64,000 bases of DNA from Scytonema hofmannii PCC 7110 (lineage in GTDB: Bacteria; Cyanobacteriota; Cyanobacteriia; Cyanobacteriales; Nostocaceae): assembly GCF_000346485.2 (NCBI RefSeq), contig NZ_KQ976354.1, positions 10,436,341 to 10,500,340 of the forward strand, given 5' to 3'. The notes below the pieces were generated by a model. That model searched no databases and was not told the DNA's origin. It was given only the letters and a program-made list of their open reading frames with translations. Shown here in pieces: positions 52,528 to 60,076 of this stretch; the stretch's first letter is position 1, and each line of letters starts with the position of its first letter. The translations under genes were made by a program, and so were the position numbers.

Positions 52528-53472
52528 ATGACGGATAAAAATCCACCAACTGCATATGATTCTCCTTGGAAAGATATCCTACAAATATACTTTGAAGAAT
52601 TTATTTTATTTTTCTTGCCCAATGAGTATATACATATTGATTGGACAAAACCAATTGAATTCTTAGACAAAGAATTAGAGGAAGTTGTTAAAGACGCTGA
52701 GATTGGACGCCGTTTTGCTGATAAATTGGTAAAAATATATTTGACTAACGGCTCAGAAGAATGGGTACTTATTCATATTGAGGTACAGGCTCAAGAAGAT
52801 TCAGATTTTGCAGAAAGAATGTATGTTTATAGCTCTCGTATTTATAGTAAATATAAAAAGAAAGTAGTTTCAATCGCCGTTTTGGGTGATGATAATCCTA
52901 ATTGGAAACCATCACAATTCGGTTATAGTTTATTTGGGTATAGATTAAATGTAGAATATCCTGTTATCAAATTATTAGATGATCAACAACAGCAATCCCA
53001 ATTATCGGCAAGTAATAATCCATTTGCTATGGTAGTCTTGGCACACTTAGCTGCACTTAATACCCGTAGTGATAGAACATTACGCAAACAAGAAAAGCTA
53101 GCTTTAGTACAGCGATTGTACTCCATGGAGTTTGAGGAACAAGATATTCTCAATTTGTTTGCTTTCTTAGATTGGATGTTGACGCTACCATTAGATTTAG
53201 AAGCAGAGTTTAGACAAGAAGTTAAACAACTGGAGGTAAGACAGGCAATGAAGTACGTTACTTCTGTTGAACGCAGCGGTATTGAAACAGGTAAAAAAGA
53301 ACACGCCTTATCGTTAATAGTACGGCTACTCAATCGCCGTGTAGGTAATGTTGATGACACAATAGTTAACCGTCTACGTGGGTTATCAGTTGAAGAGTTG
53401 GATACATTAGGTGAGGCATTACTAGATTTTACTTCGATGGCTGATTTAACTAATTGGTTGGAGCAACAGTAG
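52528..53472 (+). CDS. Rpn/YhgA-like PD-(D/E)XK nuclease family protein with DUF4351 end
   Basis: 314 residues. DSPWKDILQIYFEEFILFFLP, DKLVKIYLTNGSEEWVLIHIEVQAQED (nuclease strand with ExQ core) and FAERMYVYSSRIYSKYKKKVVSIAVL are the N-terminal nuclease domain of the transposase_31/Rpn class. The C-terminal RLLNRRVGNVDDTIVNRLRGLSVEELDTLGEALLDF-type segment (read from about 266) is a DUF4351 domain. Cyanobacteria carry many copies; role unknown. Not a true transposase since no ends are seen. Confidence 0.88.
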   Translation: MTDKNPPTAYDSPWKDILQIYFEEFILFFLPNEYIHIDWTKPIEFLDKELEEVVKDAEIGRRFADKLVKIYLTNGSEEWVLIHIEVQAQEDSDFAERMYVYSSRIYSKYKKKVVSIAVLGDDNPNWKPSQFGYSLFGYRLNVEYPVIKLLDDQQQQSQLSASNNPFAMVVLAHLAALNTRSDRTLRKQEKLALVQRLYSMEFEEQDILNLFAFLDWMLTLPLDLEAEFRQEVKQLEVRQAMKYVTSVERSGIETGKKEHALSLIVRLLNRRVGNVDDTIVNRLRGLSVEELDTLGEALLDFTSMADLTNWLEQQ

Positions 53473-53940
53473 TTTCATAGTAGTAAATTTGCGTGGCATA
53501 AATCTTTTTTTGTAATTATAGAACGTTTGGTACAGTTTTTTGAGAATGTTGCTAAGCTTTTCCCCTCTCCCTTTGGGAGAGGGAAATAAATGGGACAGAG
53601 AAATATATGAGAGCGGGTAGAGGGTAGGTAACTGTCACTTAATTACTACCCACATTTACTCAATGCTAGCCTTTTTGAAGAGGTTCGTTTACCTCGTTAA
53701 CATGAGGGTCAAACTAGATTCTGAACAAACCTTAATATTTCTTAACGGATGTCACGTTGACTTTCAGAGGGCGATTGATTTATAGTTACCTCTTAACTAA
53801 GACTAGCGAGAAACGCTTTGCAGATTTTGGGTCAAACCAAGTACTCGCAAACACGTCTTTGCATACAAGTCAAGGTTTTATAGCAATACGAATGTAAGCA
53901 TTGGTATTGTAGACATTTACCCAATCTAACAGGTTCTACT
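53473..53940. other. Intergenic
   Basis: No gene. CCCCTCTCCCTTTGGGAGAGGG (about 53563-53584) is a strong hairpin of a dispersed kind and may terminate the Rpn gene transcript. The same CTCCCTAAGGGAGA kind recurs at about 54145. Confidence 0.5.
53563..53584. repeat. CCCTCTCCC/GGGAGAGGG hairpin
   Basis: 9-bp perfect GC-rich stem with a TTT-type loop, 90 bp after the Rpn gene. A close variant, CTTCTCCC/GGGAGAAG, lies at about 54144-54164. Confidence 0.75.
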
Positions 53941-54060
53941 GGCGACAGCTTGGTGAACACCGGGAATCAAGAGATTCTCAAAGCTTCAGCACAGGCACGG
54001 GAGTATAACCCCTGTCAGTTTGTGAAGGTGTGAATCCTTCAGGGGAGGAGGAGTTGACCG
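53941..54060 (+). ncRNA. Candidate structured RNA segment, possibly an IS605/IS607-type guide-RNA relic
   Basis: Several nested helices within 120 bp: GAATC/GATTC (53964-53977), GGG/CCC around 54000-54011, CCCCTG (54009-54014) with CAGGGG (54040-54045), and GAAGG (54024-54028) with CCTTC (54036-54040), the last two mutually exclusive at one base. It ends GGGGAGGAGGAGTTGACC. No open frame runs through. GC content is above the flanks. The form recalls right-end RNAs of TnpB elements, but I cannot confirm this and the strand is a guess. Confidence 0.4.
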
Positions 54061-54199
54061 CTATTCCTCCGGTTTGACCAGATTTATCCACTTGTGGGTA
54101 AGTTTGGGTAGACATTTGCGAGCGGTATTGAATTTTGACTCCCTTCTCCCTAAGGGAGAAGGGTTGGGGATGAGGGTAATTCATTGATTGAGGATTCTC

Positions 54200-54826
54200 C
54201 TACAGTCCTACCATAGGAATGTAACCTGGTAGCTGCTTGACTCGTTCTATCCAACTCAGAACGTGTTGATAAGGTTCAAGTGAAATTTTGCCATCAGGTG
54301 CTAGAGCAACATAGGGGAAAACTGCTATATCTGCAATCGTCGGGCGATCGCATTCCAACCATTGGCGTTCTGCGCTCCGCTCAGTAGCGAAGCGATCGCT
54401 CAAATGTTGATTCAGCTGTGTGAGAATAAATTCTGCTTTTTGGTTTGCCCAGTCAATATTGACATAAGTAGCATTGAACAGGTAGTACCGACGAGCGAAT
54501 TCCGGTCCCTGACGGATTTCACCTGCGGCTGTTGACAGCCAACGCACAACTCGACTAAGTGCTACAGCATCAAGTGGTAACCATTGTTCGCCACCATACT
54601 GGCGAGCTAAGTACACCAGTATTGCTTGAGCATCTGCAAGCGTAGTATCTCCATCTACAAGAACGGGAACTTGACCAAAGGGATTGATGGCAAGAAATTC
54701 AGAAGACTTGTGTTCTCCCTTCATCAAATCAACTTTAATCCATTCATACTCAATGTTTAAAAGCGATAGCAAAAGCCTTGGTTTGTAGCTGTTACCAGAT
54801 AATTCGTGACCGTAAAGCTTAATCAT
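54200..54826 (-). CDS. Glutathione S-transferase family protein
   Basis: 208 residues from ATG at 54826 (MIKLYGHELSGNSYKPRLLL) with AAGGA 8-9 nt upstream; a longer frame to 54895 runs into the operator region and is rejected. Thioredoxin-like N-terminal domain (NPFGQVPVLVDGD with the cis-Pro, LADAQAILVYLA) and helical C-terminal domain (RPTIADIAVFPYVAL). Glutathione conjugation or peroxide reduction of an unknown compound. Divergent from a TetR gene with two shared operator-like sites, so it is probably repressed by it and induced by an electrophile or xenobiotic. Confidence 0.9.
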   Translation of the reverse strand: MIKLYGHELSGNSYKPRLLLSLLNIEYEWIKVDLMKGEHKSSEFLAINPFGQVPVLVDGDTTLADAQAILVYLARQYGGEQWLPLDAVALSRVVRWLSTAAGEIRQGPEFARRYYLFNATYVNIDWANQKAEFILTQLNQHLSDRFATERSAERQWLECDRPTIADIAVFPYVALAPDGKISLEPYQHVLSWIERVKQLPGYIPMVGL

Positions 54827-54844
54827 GAGTTGATCCTTTTTTGT

Positions 54845-54885
54845 ACCAATCGTTCGGTCTATGATTAATGTACCAATCGTTCGGT
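54845..54885. promoter_or_regulatory. Two identical operator-like sites between gst and tetR genes
   Basis: TGTACCAATCGTTCGGT occurs twice: the ACCAATCGTTCGGT cores are at 54845-54858 and 54872-54885, 27 bp apart. Each core is an imperfect dyad (ACCrA-CG-TyGGT), the shape of TetR-family operators. They lie 19 bp upstream of the GST start and 37 bp upstream of the TetR start, so the regulator could control both. Confidence 0.75.
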
Positions 54886-54921
54886 ATAATGTCAAGAGGT
54901 CAATTTTTTATTCCCACATAA

Positions 54922-55464
54922 ATGGCAAAAGACACTTACATTCCCTGTTTGCTGCAATTATTTCGACAATATGGCTACGATGGCGCAACCCTGTCCAAAA
55001 TTTCTCAAGCAACAGGGCTGGGGAAAGCCAGCCTTTACCATCACTTCCCTGGGGGTAAAGATGAAATGATGACGGCTGTGTTAGATTTTCTCAATAGCTG
55101 GTTTGAGCAACACATCTTAAAGGCACTTCATTCAGAAGGAGATGCACTGACTCGATTGTGTAGGATGTGCGATCGCGTCCTGGAGCTATATGAAGGTGGG
55201 AAACAACCCTGCTTGACAGCCATAATATTGATGGGGTCATCACGAGATGTGTTTCATGTCAAGGTGCAAACAGTCTTGCGTGCGTGGATTGATGCGATCG
55301 CAAATGTTTTGATAGAAGCAGGATTAAAAGAATCTCTGGCAAAAGAACGAGCGGAAAATGCCCTCATAGCGATTCAAGGAGCTTTAATTGTGGCTCATGG
55401 GTTAGACGATCTAACTCCCTTTGAGCGTGTTGTAAAACAATTACCGCAGGAACTTTGCTCTTAA
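54922..55464 (+). CDS. TetR-family repressor (LmrA/YxaF-like)
   Basis: 180 residues. HTH in residues 22-46 (DGATLSKISQATGLGKASLYHHF) followed by PGGKDEMMTAVLDFLNSW, the LmrA_YxaF-like type, and a helical ligand-binding domain. Its closest neighbours are the divergent GST gene and the paired operator-like sites, so it most likely represses gst and itself. The ligand is unknown. Confidence 0.9.
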   Translation: MAKDTYIPCLLQLFRQYGYDGATLSKISQATGLGKASLYHHFPGGKDEMMTAVLDFLNSWFEQHILKALHSEGDALTRLCRMCDRVLELYEGGKQPCLTAIILMGSSRDVFHVKVQTVLRAWIDAIANVLIEAGLKESLAKERAENALIAIQGALIVAHGLDDLTPFERVVKQLPQELCS

Positions 55465-55848
55465 GTTGTGGTACGTTCGCCCTATTTCTTTCCTCTTAGG
55501 GCATTGATTCCTCTTCGACGCTAAAAATCAGCGAACGTACAGTTTTTACTATTTTTTCAACTTATTTTAAGCTTTGGAGTGATTTTGCATAGACATCAGT
55601 AATAGGAACAGCGTGTTAACGGCTCCAATTCCTCCAGAATGTCAATAAACCATCGCTAGTCGGCGGCGGTGCTCATTGATTATAGCGAGATCGCTTATTT
55701 TACTAAGTATAGTGTTGTTGCAAGAGCGATTGCAGCTTACTCCAATCGTTCCAATAGTCTAAAATTCTTTGCTTTGATGCTCAGTTTGTAGAAGTTAACC
55801 TTCATGACTGTTTAAATTATTGGGTAGTTCACATTGCCAATCCAAAAT
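55465..55848. other. Intergenic
   Basis: No gene seen. The right end (from about 55836) carries the AAATCTAAAATCTAAA heptamers that continue into the DUF429 fragment. Confidence 0.4.
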
Positions 55849-55876
55849 CTAAAATCTAAAATCTAAAATTCTATTG
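55836..55876. repeat. TCTAAAA heptamers at the DUF429 3' end
   Basis: AATCCAAAATCTAAAATCTAA and further units, continued by ATTCTATTGGGGATGA. Practically the same junction as at 46567-46612, showing that the repeat travelled with the DUF429 segment. Confidence 0.85.
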
Positions 55877-56346
55877 GGGATGATAATGTAACCTGTAGTG
55901 CGATCGCCTAGTGCTAGGTTGCGTTGTTCTCCCCAATACCACCAGTAAGCTGCGACGTAGGCACATATAAGGCTATCTAGTTTGTCTTCTGCTTCTTTGA
56001 GGGCTGCGCCTGTTGTGGGAATTTCTGAAAGAAATGAACCGCAGAGTCGCAGAGGACACAGAGGAGGATGGAGAGAGGGGAAAATTTTGGTGATGTAATT
56101 ATGGAGTTTGGTGAGTTCTGCGCGGCGCTCGTTGAGGCGTCCTTTTTTGTATTTGAGGATGCGTTCTAAGCCGAAGAGATGGACGATTGCTGGATGGGGA
56201 AATACTTCGATTTGATATCTTCCTGGTTTTTGTGGTTCTATAGTTGGAGCGTGGTTAAAACCACAGGCTTCTAGTTCTAGTCCAAAGTTTACTGTTCGCT
56301 CTGCAAAGGGTAGGCTAAGATTTGCTGGGTAGCATCCTGTAATCAT
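55849..56346 (-). pseudogene. DUF429 protein, copy C, N-terminally truncated
   Basis: 165 codons equal to residues about 92-250 of the full copy at 49781 with small changes (GCYPANLSLPFAERTVNFGL, EACGFNHAPTIEPQKPGR). It includes the repeat-coded LHPPLCPLRLCGSFLSEIPT segment. The RNase H-like N-terminal half is missing; the frame starts MITGCYP right at the breakpoint. Confidence 0.88.
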
Positions 56347-56556
56347 CTAAAATACTCCAAAAGCTTGTTTTGTTGGTACTTTTTAACCCTTTTTCAACTG
56401 CTTTAGCGCAGTATTTACAAGCTACGGAAGATTCTAGAACATTAATTGTGCTGACTTACTTAGCTATATTTGTGTAGTTGATTTCTTTGTATTGTGTGTT
56501 ATGGGAATGTGACGAAAAATCAATACATTCCCAAATTCATCAAAAAAGAACAAGAA

Positions 56557-58884
56557 TTAACAAGCTTTAACCTGTTCTGAAATGACTAACTCCGGTTGAG
56601 TCACTAATACAGGACGACGGAAGATAGCAACAATCGCCTGTAAAGTGAAAACAACCATTGCCAACGCTCCCAAGCTAAAAATAATATCGCCAGGTATCCG
56701 TAGCCACACCGTCCATTGCATCCAGGGACTACCAATTATCTCCGCACTCCGAGCATACCAAGTGCCACGCTCTACAGATGCCATCAATTGATAAAACCCG
56801 TTGGGAATCATACCAAAGACGAGCATGATGACTAAACCGCTATTAATTGTCCAAAAGGCAAAGTTTAGTAATTTTTCATTCCAATCGCGTTCGGGTACGA
56901 GTTCGCGCAGGGCAAACAACATTAATGCTAATGCTAGAGAACCGTAAACGCCAAATAGTGCAGAGTGAGCGTGAATTGGTGTTGTATTCAAACCTTGAGA
57001 GTAATAGAGAAAGATTGGTGGGTTAATCAAAAATCCAAAAACTCCAGCCCCAACTAGATTCCAAAAACAGGTAGCAATAAAAAAGCGCAACGGCAAGCGA
57101 TAAAATCCTTCTGCTGCTTGAGACATTTTTAGAGTTTTGACAACTTCAAACCCAATTAGAGTTAGAGGGACTACTTCTAAAGCTGATGCAACCGATCCCA
57201 TTGCGGTGATGAAGACAGGAGTACCCGCAAAATAAAGATGGTGAAGCGTACCGATAACACCACTACCTAGATATAAAATTGTGGTCAGGTAAGTAGCGCG
57301 AAGTGCTGAGGATTTCTTCAGAAAGCCTAACTCACTGCATAAGTAAGCGATCGCAACTGTGGCAAATACTTCAAAGAAGCCTTCCACCCACAAGTGTACC
57401 ACCCACCAACGCCAATACTCGGCTACGCTCAAAGGCGTGCGATTGGTGTACATTAATCCTGCTGCATAAAACAAAGGAATGGTGATGGCACTGTAAAGGA
57501 AGAAATGGTTCAAACCTGTATAACTACCTTCCTCGTGCAAAGCAGGCTTGAGGGCGCGATACATCAACCACAGCCAGAAGACCATGCCACCAATCAGTAG
57601 CAACTGCCAAACTCTACCTAATTCAACATATTCATAGCCCTGGTGTCCCCATAAGAAACTGTGCTTGCCTAAAAGTCCTTGTACTCCAGCCCAAGAACCG
57701 ACTAGAGAACCAACTACAACCACAGTTAAAGCAACCAGTAACCCAGCATTACCAAGGGCTTGACGCTTGGGTTCGTGCTTGCCAAACCGAGGGGCAAAGT
57801 AAAGCCCAGCCGCTAGCCAACAAGTAGCAATCCAAAATACTGCTAATTGCAAGTGCCAGGTACGAGAAGCAGCATAAGGTAAAAACTTCTGGAGAGGAAT
57901 GCCGTAAAATCCATCTCCTTCTACAGCATAGTGAGCAGTCACCATACCCATACCAATTTGCACTAAAAATAGTGCCATTGCCACGCCAAAAAATAGTGAA
58001 GTGATTTTCTGGCTGAGAGTTGGTATGGGAATTGCAGGGCGAGTCTTTATTTCTGAAATAACCTCATCATCTGCTTGCGTTAGATAGACTAATAGGAATA
58101 GAGCGATCGCACCAATCAAAACTACAACCGATACAATCGACCACACTACAAATTGCCCTGGTGCAGTATTGCCAATTAAGTCATCATGAGGCCAATTTGC
58201 TGTATAGGAAAATGGTGCATTCGGACGATTTGCTGCTGCTGCCCAAGCTGTCCAGGCAAAAAAGGCTGTGACGTTACGAATTTGGGTATTATCTTTAAAC
58301 CAACCATCAGGGATAGAGTGAATTCGAGAGCCATGAGCGAGTAATTTCTGGTAGTCCTGAAACACTTGCTGCAATCCTCTAGTTTGGGCATCAGTTAACA
58401 GAAGCTCGTGAGTTTGAGGATCGTAGCGATTCGTTTTGAACTGCTCGCTTACTTTTGCTTGTAGGCTCGCCCGTTCTGGCAGAGGCAGCGCTGCTAAATC
58501 TGCTTGAGAAAATTCTGGATTGCTATTTTCTACTACTCCAGCAGTTGCTAATCCCCAACGATGCAAAAAATCAGCCGTCCAATCGGGTGCTAGATAGCTA
58601 CCATGACCCCAGATACTACCAATATGCTGACCGCCGCGAGCTAGATAAGTTTCTTGCCCAGCTTGGATTTGGGCTGCACTGATGATGGTTTCTTGTTGGG
58701 GCGATCGCCATACGGCGGGTACGGGCGGTGCATTTTTCCAAATTGCTGCCCCAGCACTTAATAATACAGTAAAAGTAATAACGCAAATTAGCACCAGCCA
58801 CGCAGGTAAATTCATCATGCGTGTTTTTGCTGCGTTAGCGTAGCTTGACGAAGTTTTCGCAATACTCACAGTTGGATTAGCCAT
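56557..58884 (-). CDS. norB: Quinol-dependent nitric oxide reductase (qNOR)
   Basis: 775 residues from ATG 58884 (MANPTVSIAKTSSS) with GAAAGGG upstream; the TTG at 58905 is less likely. An N-terminal membrane helix and a periplasmic globular part (about 45-220) fused to the 12-helix catalytic subunit are typical of single-chain qNOR. Haem-ligand helices: SRTWHLQLAVFWIATCW, WWVVHLWVEGFFEVFA, GTLHHLYFAG, IHAHSALFGVYG. The Glu of HLWVEGFFEVF sits where NOR has its conserved Glu. It reduces 2 NO to N2O with quinol; no other denitrification gene is near, so detoxification is likely. Confidence 0.94.
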   Translation of the reverse strand: MANPTVSIAKTSSSYANAAKTRMMNLPAWLVLICVITFTVLLSAGAAIWKNAPPVPAVWRSPQQETIISAAQIQAGQETYLARGGQHIGSIWGHGSYLAPDWTADFLHRWGLATAGVVENSNPEFSQADLAALPLPERASLQAKVSEQFKTNRYDPQTHELLLTDAQTRGLQQVFQDYQKLLAHGSRIHSIPDGWFKDNTQIRNVTAFFAWTAWAAAANRPNAPFSYTANWPHDDLIGNTAPGQFVVWSIVSVVVLIGAIALFLLVYLTQADDEVISEIKTRPAIPIPTLSQKITSLFFGVAMALFLVQIGMGMVTAHYAVEGDGFYGIPLQKFLPYAASRTWHLQLAVFWIATCWLAAGLYFAPRFGKHEPKRQALGNAGLLVALTVVVVGSLVGSWAGVQGLLGKHSFLWGHQGYEYVELGRVWQLLLIGGMVFWLWLMYRALKPALHEEGSYTGLNHFFLYSAITIPLFYAAGLMYTNRTPLSVAEYWRWWVVHLWVEGFFEVFATVAIAYLCSELGFLKKSSALRATYLTTILYLGSGVIGTLHHLYFAGTPVFITAMGSVASALEVVPLTLIGFEVVKTLKMSQAAEGFYRLPLRFFIATCFWNLVGAGVFGFLINPPIFLYYSQGLNTTPIHAHSALFGVYGSLALALMLFALRELVPERDWNEKLLNFAFWTINSGLVIMLVFGMIPNGFYQLMASVERGTWYARSAEIIGSPWMQWTVWLRIPGDIIFSLGALAMVVFTLQAIVAIFRRPVLVTQPELVISEQVKAC

Positions 58885-58939
58885 AACCGGAATTGTCCCT
58901 TTCAATCGAAAGCTGTGTATTACAGCCGCAAAGCTTCAT

Positions 58940-58963
58940 TAGCTAGCCAAATCTCGCTAGCTA
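58940..58963. promoter_or_regulatory. Inverted repeat TAGCTAGC-N8-GCTAGCTA upstream of qNOR
   Basis: Perfect 8-bp arms at 58940-58947 and 58956-58963, 56 bp upstream of the norB start. Could be an operator for an NO-responsive regulator or a leader hairpin; no known consensus matched. Confidence 0.45.
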
Positions 58964-59121
58964 TGACTTGAAGTTAGGAGAAGAATTTGAGGAACTTGTG
59001 AGTTAAGTGCAAAAAATCACACCAACTTGCACGAAACTTCGATTAGGTATAGACTGATAACCGCTAAATCATGACATATAGCTTATTTATTTCTAATCGA
59101 TTTTTACTCATTAATTTTGGT

Positions 59122-59161
59122 TCTTCAGTACTTGTTATGCTAAACTAACAAGTACTGAAGA
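59122..59161. repeat. Perfect 16-bp inverted repeat (TCTTCAGTACTTGTTA arms)
   Basis: TCTTCAGTACTTGTTA (59122-59137) and TAACAAGTACTGAAGA (59146-59161) with an 8-nt loop, 240 bp upstream of norB. Hairpin or operator; it is unrelated to the other palindromes in the window. Confidence 0.75.
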
Positions 59162-59282
59162 GCCGTATATTTTATCAATATATCTAAATATAGAAATAGA
59201 TAGATAAAGGAATGATAATCATAAAAAGGGATGAAACTTAAAGGATAAAGTGGCTCTACCTCTACTAAAATTGGTATCAATA

Positions 59283-59654
59283 CTAGGCGATCGATAACAC
59301 ATCAGTTATTTGATCGGCGAACGCTAGCTCCTGATGCCATAAAAAACTTTTCAAAAGCGGTGGATGGCTTGACACAAGGAGCAGATGCAGAGCAGCCATT
59401 ACTGTTGTTAGTTGACTGCGATCGCTCAAATCGTCGTTAGCCTTTTGTAAAGCTGACTCTGCTTTTTGGCGTTGTGCAATTTGATTTCGTAGTTCAATGT
59501 TTACTGCTTCAAGTTGTGCCGGACTAGGTAAAGCAAGTGCTTTAGGCATTAACAGCACCATTTCAGATGCTGTATAAAGTGATACTATAGCAGTGAAAGC
59601 TTTTATAGACCCTGACAGCCAATAGGTTGGATGCCAAAGCGTCCAAATCTCCAT
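59283..59654 (-). pseudogene. N-terminal fragment of a membrane sensor kinase
   Basis: 123 codons. HPTYWLSGSIKAFTAIVSLY, TASEMVLLMPKALALPSPAQ and LEAVNIELRNQIAQRQKAES-ALQKAND are the end of a cyanobacterial multi-pass sensor domain and the following linker. The first membrane helices are missing on one side and the PAS/GAF/kinase domains on the other. After ALQKANDDLS the frame is unrelated. Confidence 0.7.
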
Positions 59655-59664
59655 TAGATGAGAA

Positions 59665-59829
59665 GTTCATCTTCGTCTACGATCGCCTGAGTGATTCTCC
59701 CTGAATCTACATCAGTTCATCTTTGTCTACGATCGCCTGGGTGATTCTCCCTGAATCTACATCGGTTCATCTTTGTCTACGATCGCCTGAGTGATTCTCC
59801 CTGAATCTACATCGGTTCATCTTCGTCTA
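59665..59829. repeat. 50-bp tandem repeat, 3.3 copies
   Basis: Units start with GTTCATCTTCGTCTACGATC or GTTCATCTTTGTCTACGATC at 59665, 59715, 59765 and 59815 (last one partial, 15 bp). Copies differ by 1-3 bases. Each full unit contains ACGATCGCC (HIP1-like) and GAGTGATTCTCCCTGAATC, in which GATTC/GAATC can pair. It lies upstream of the sensor fragment. Confidence 0.95.
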
Positions 59830-59860
59830 ATTATCTCTGCCCACAGCGATTAATTAGGCA

Positions 59861-60055
59861 ATGGATCTGTTTCAGGGCACTCCCCCCCTGAACGGTTACC
59901 AAATTGCTCTAGACAACTTCACTTTTAAGACAACAAAGTCTGTACCTGAACCTATCTCTGTTTTAGGTTTGTTAATCTTTGGTGCAGCTGGTGCTACTTG
60001 TGTACAGTCACAACAAAAGAGAAGAAAGCCATCGCTCTCTCCTCCTTTGCAATAA
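59861..60055 (+). pseudogene. PEP-CTERM sorting-signal fragment
   Basis: 64 codons. After NGYQIALDNFTFKTTKSVPEP comes ISVLGLLIFGAAGATCVQSQ and a basic end QKRRK: the complete VPEP motif, membrane helix and basic tail of a PEP-CTERM exosortase signal. The extracellular part is reduced to about 30 residues and there is no signal peptide, so it is the tail of a lost larger protein. The frame starts 3 bp after an in-frame stop. Confidence 0.75.
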
Positions 60056-60076
60056 AAAACTTGTTCGCGAAATCAG

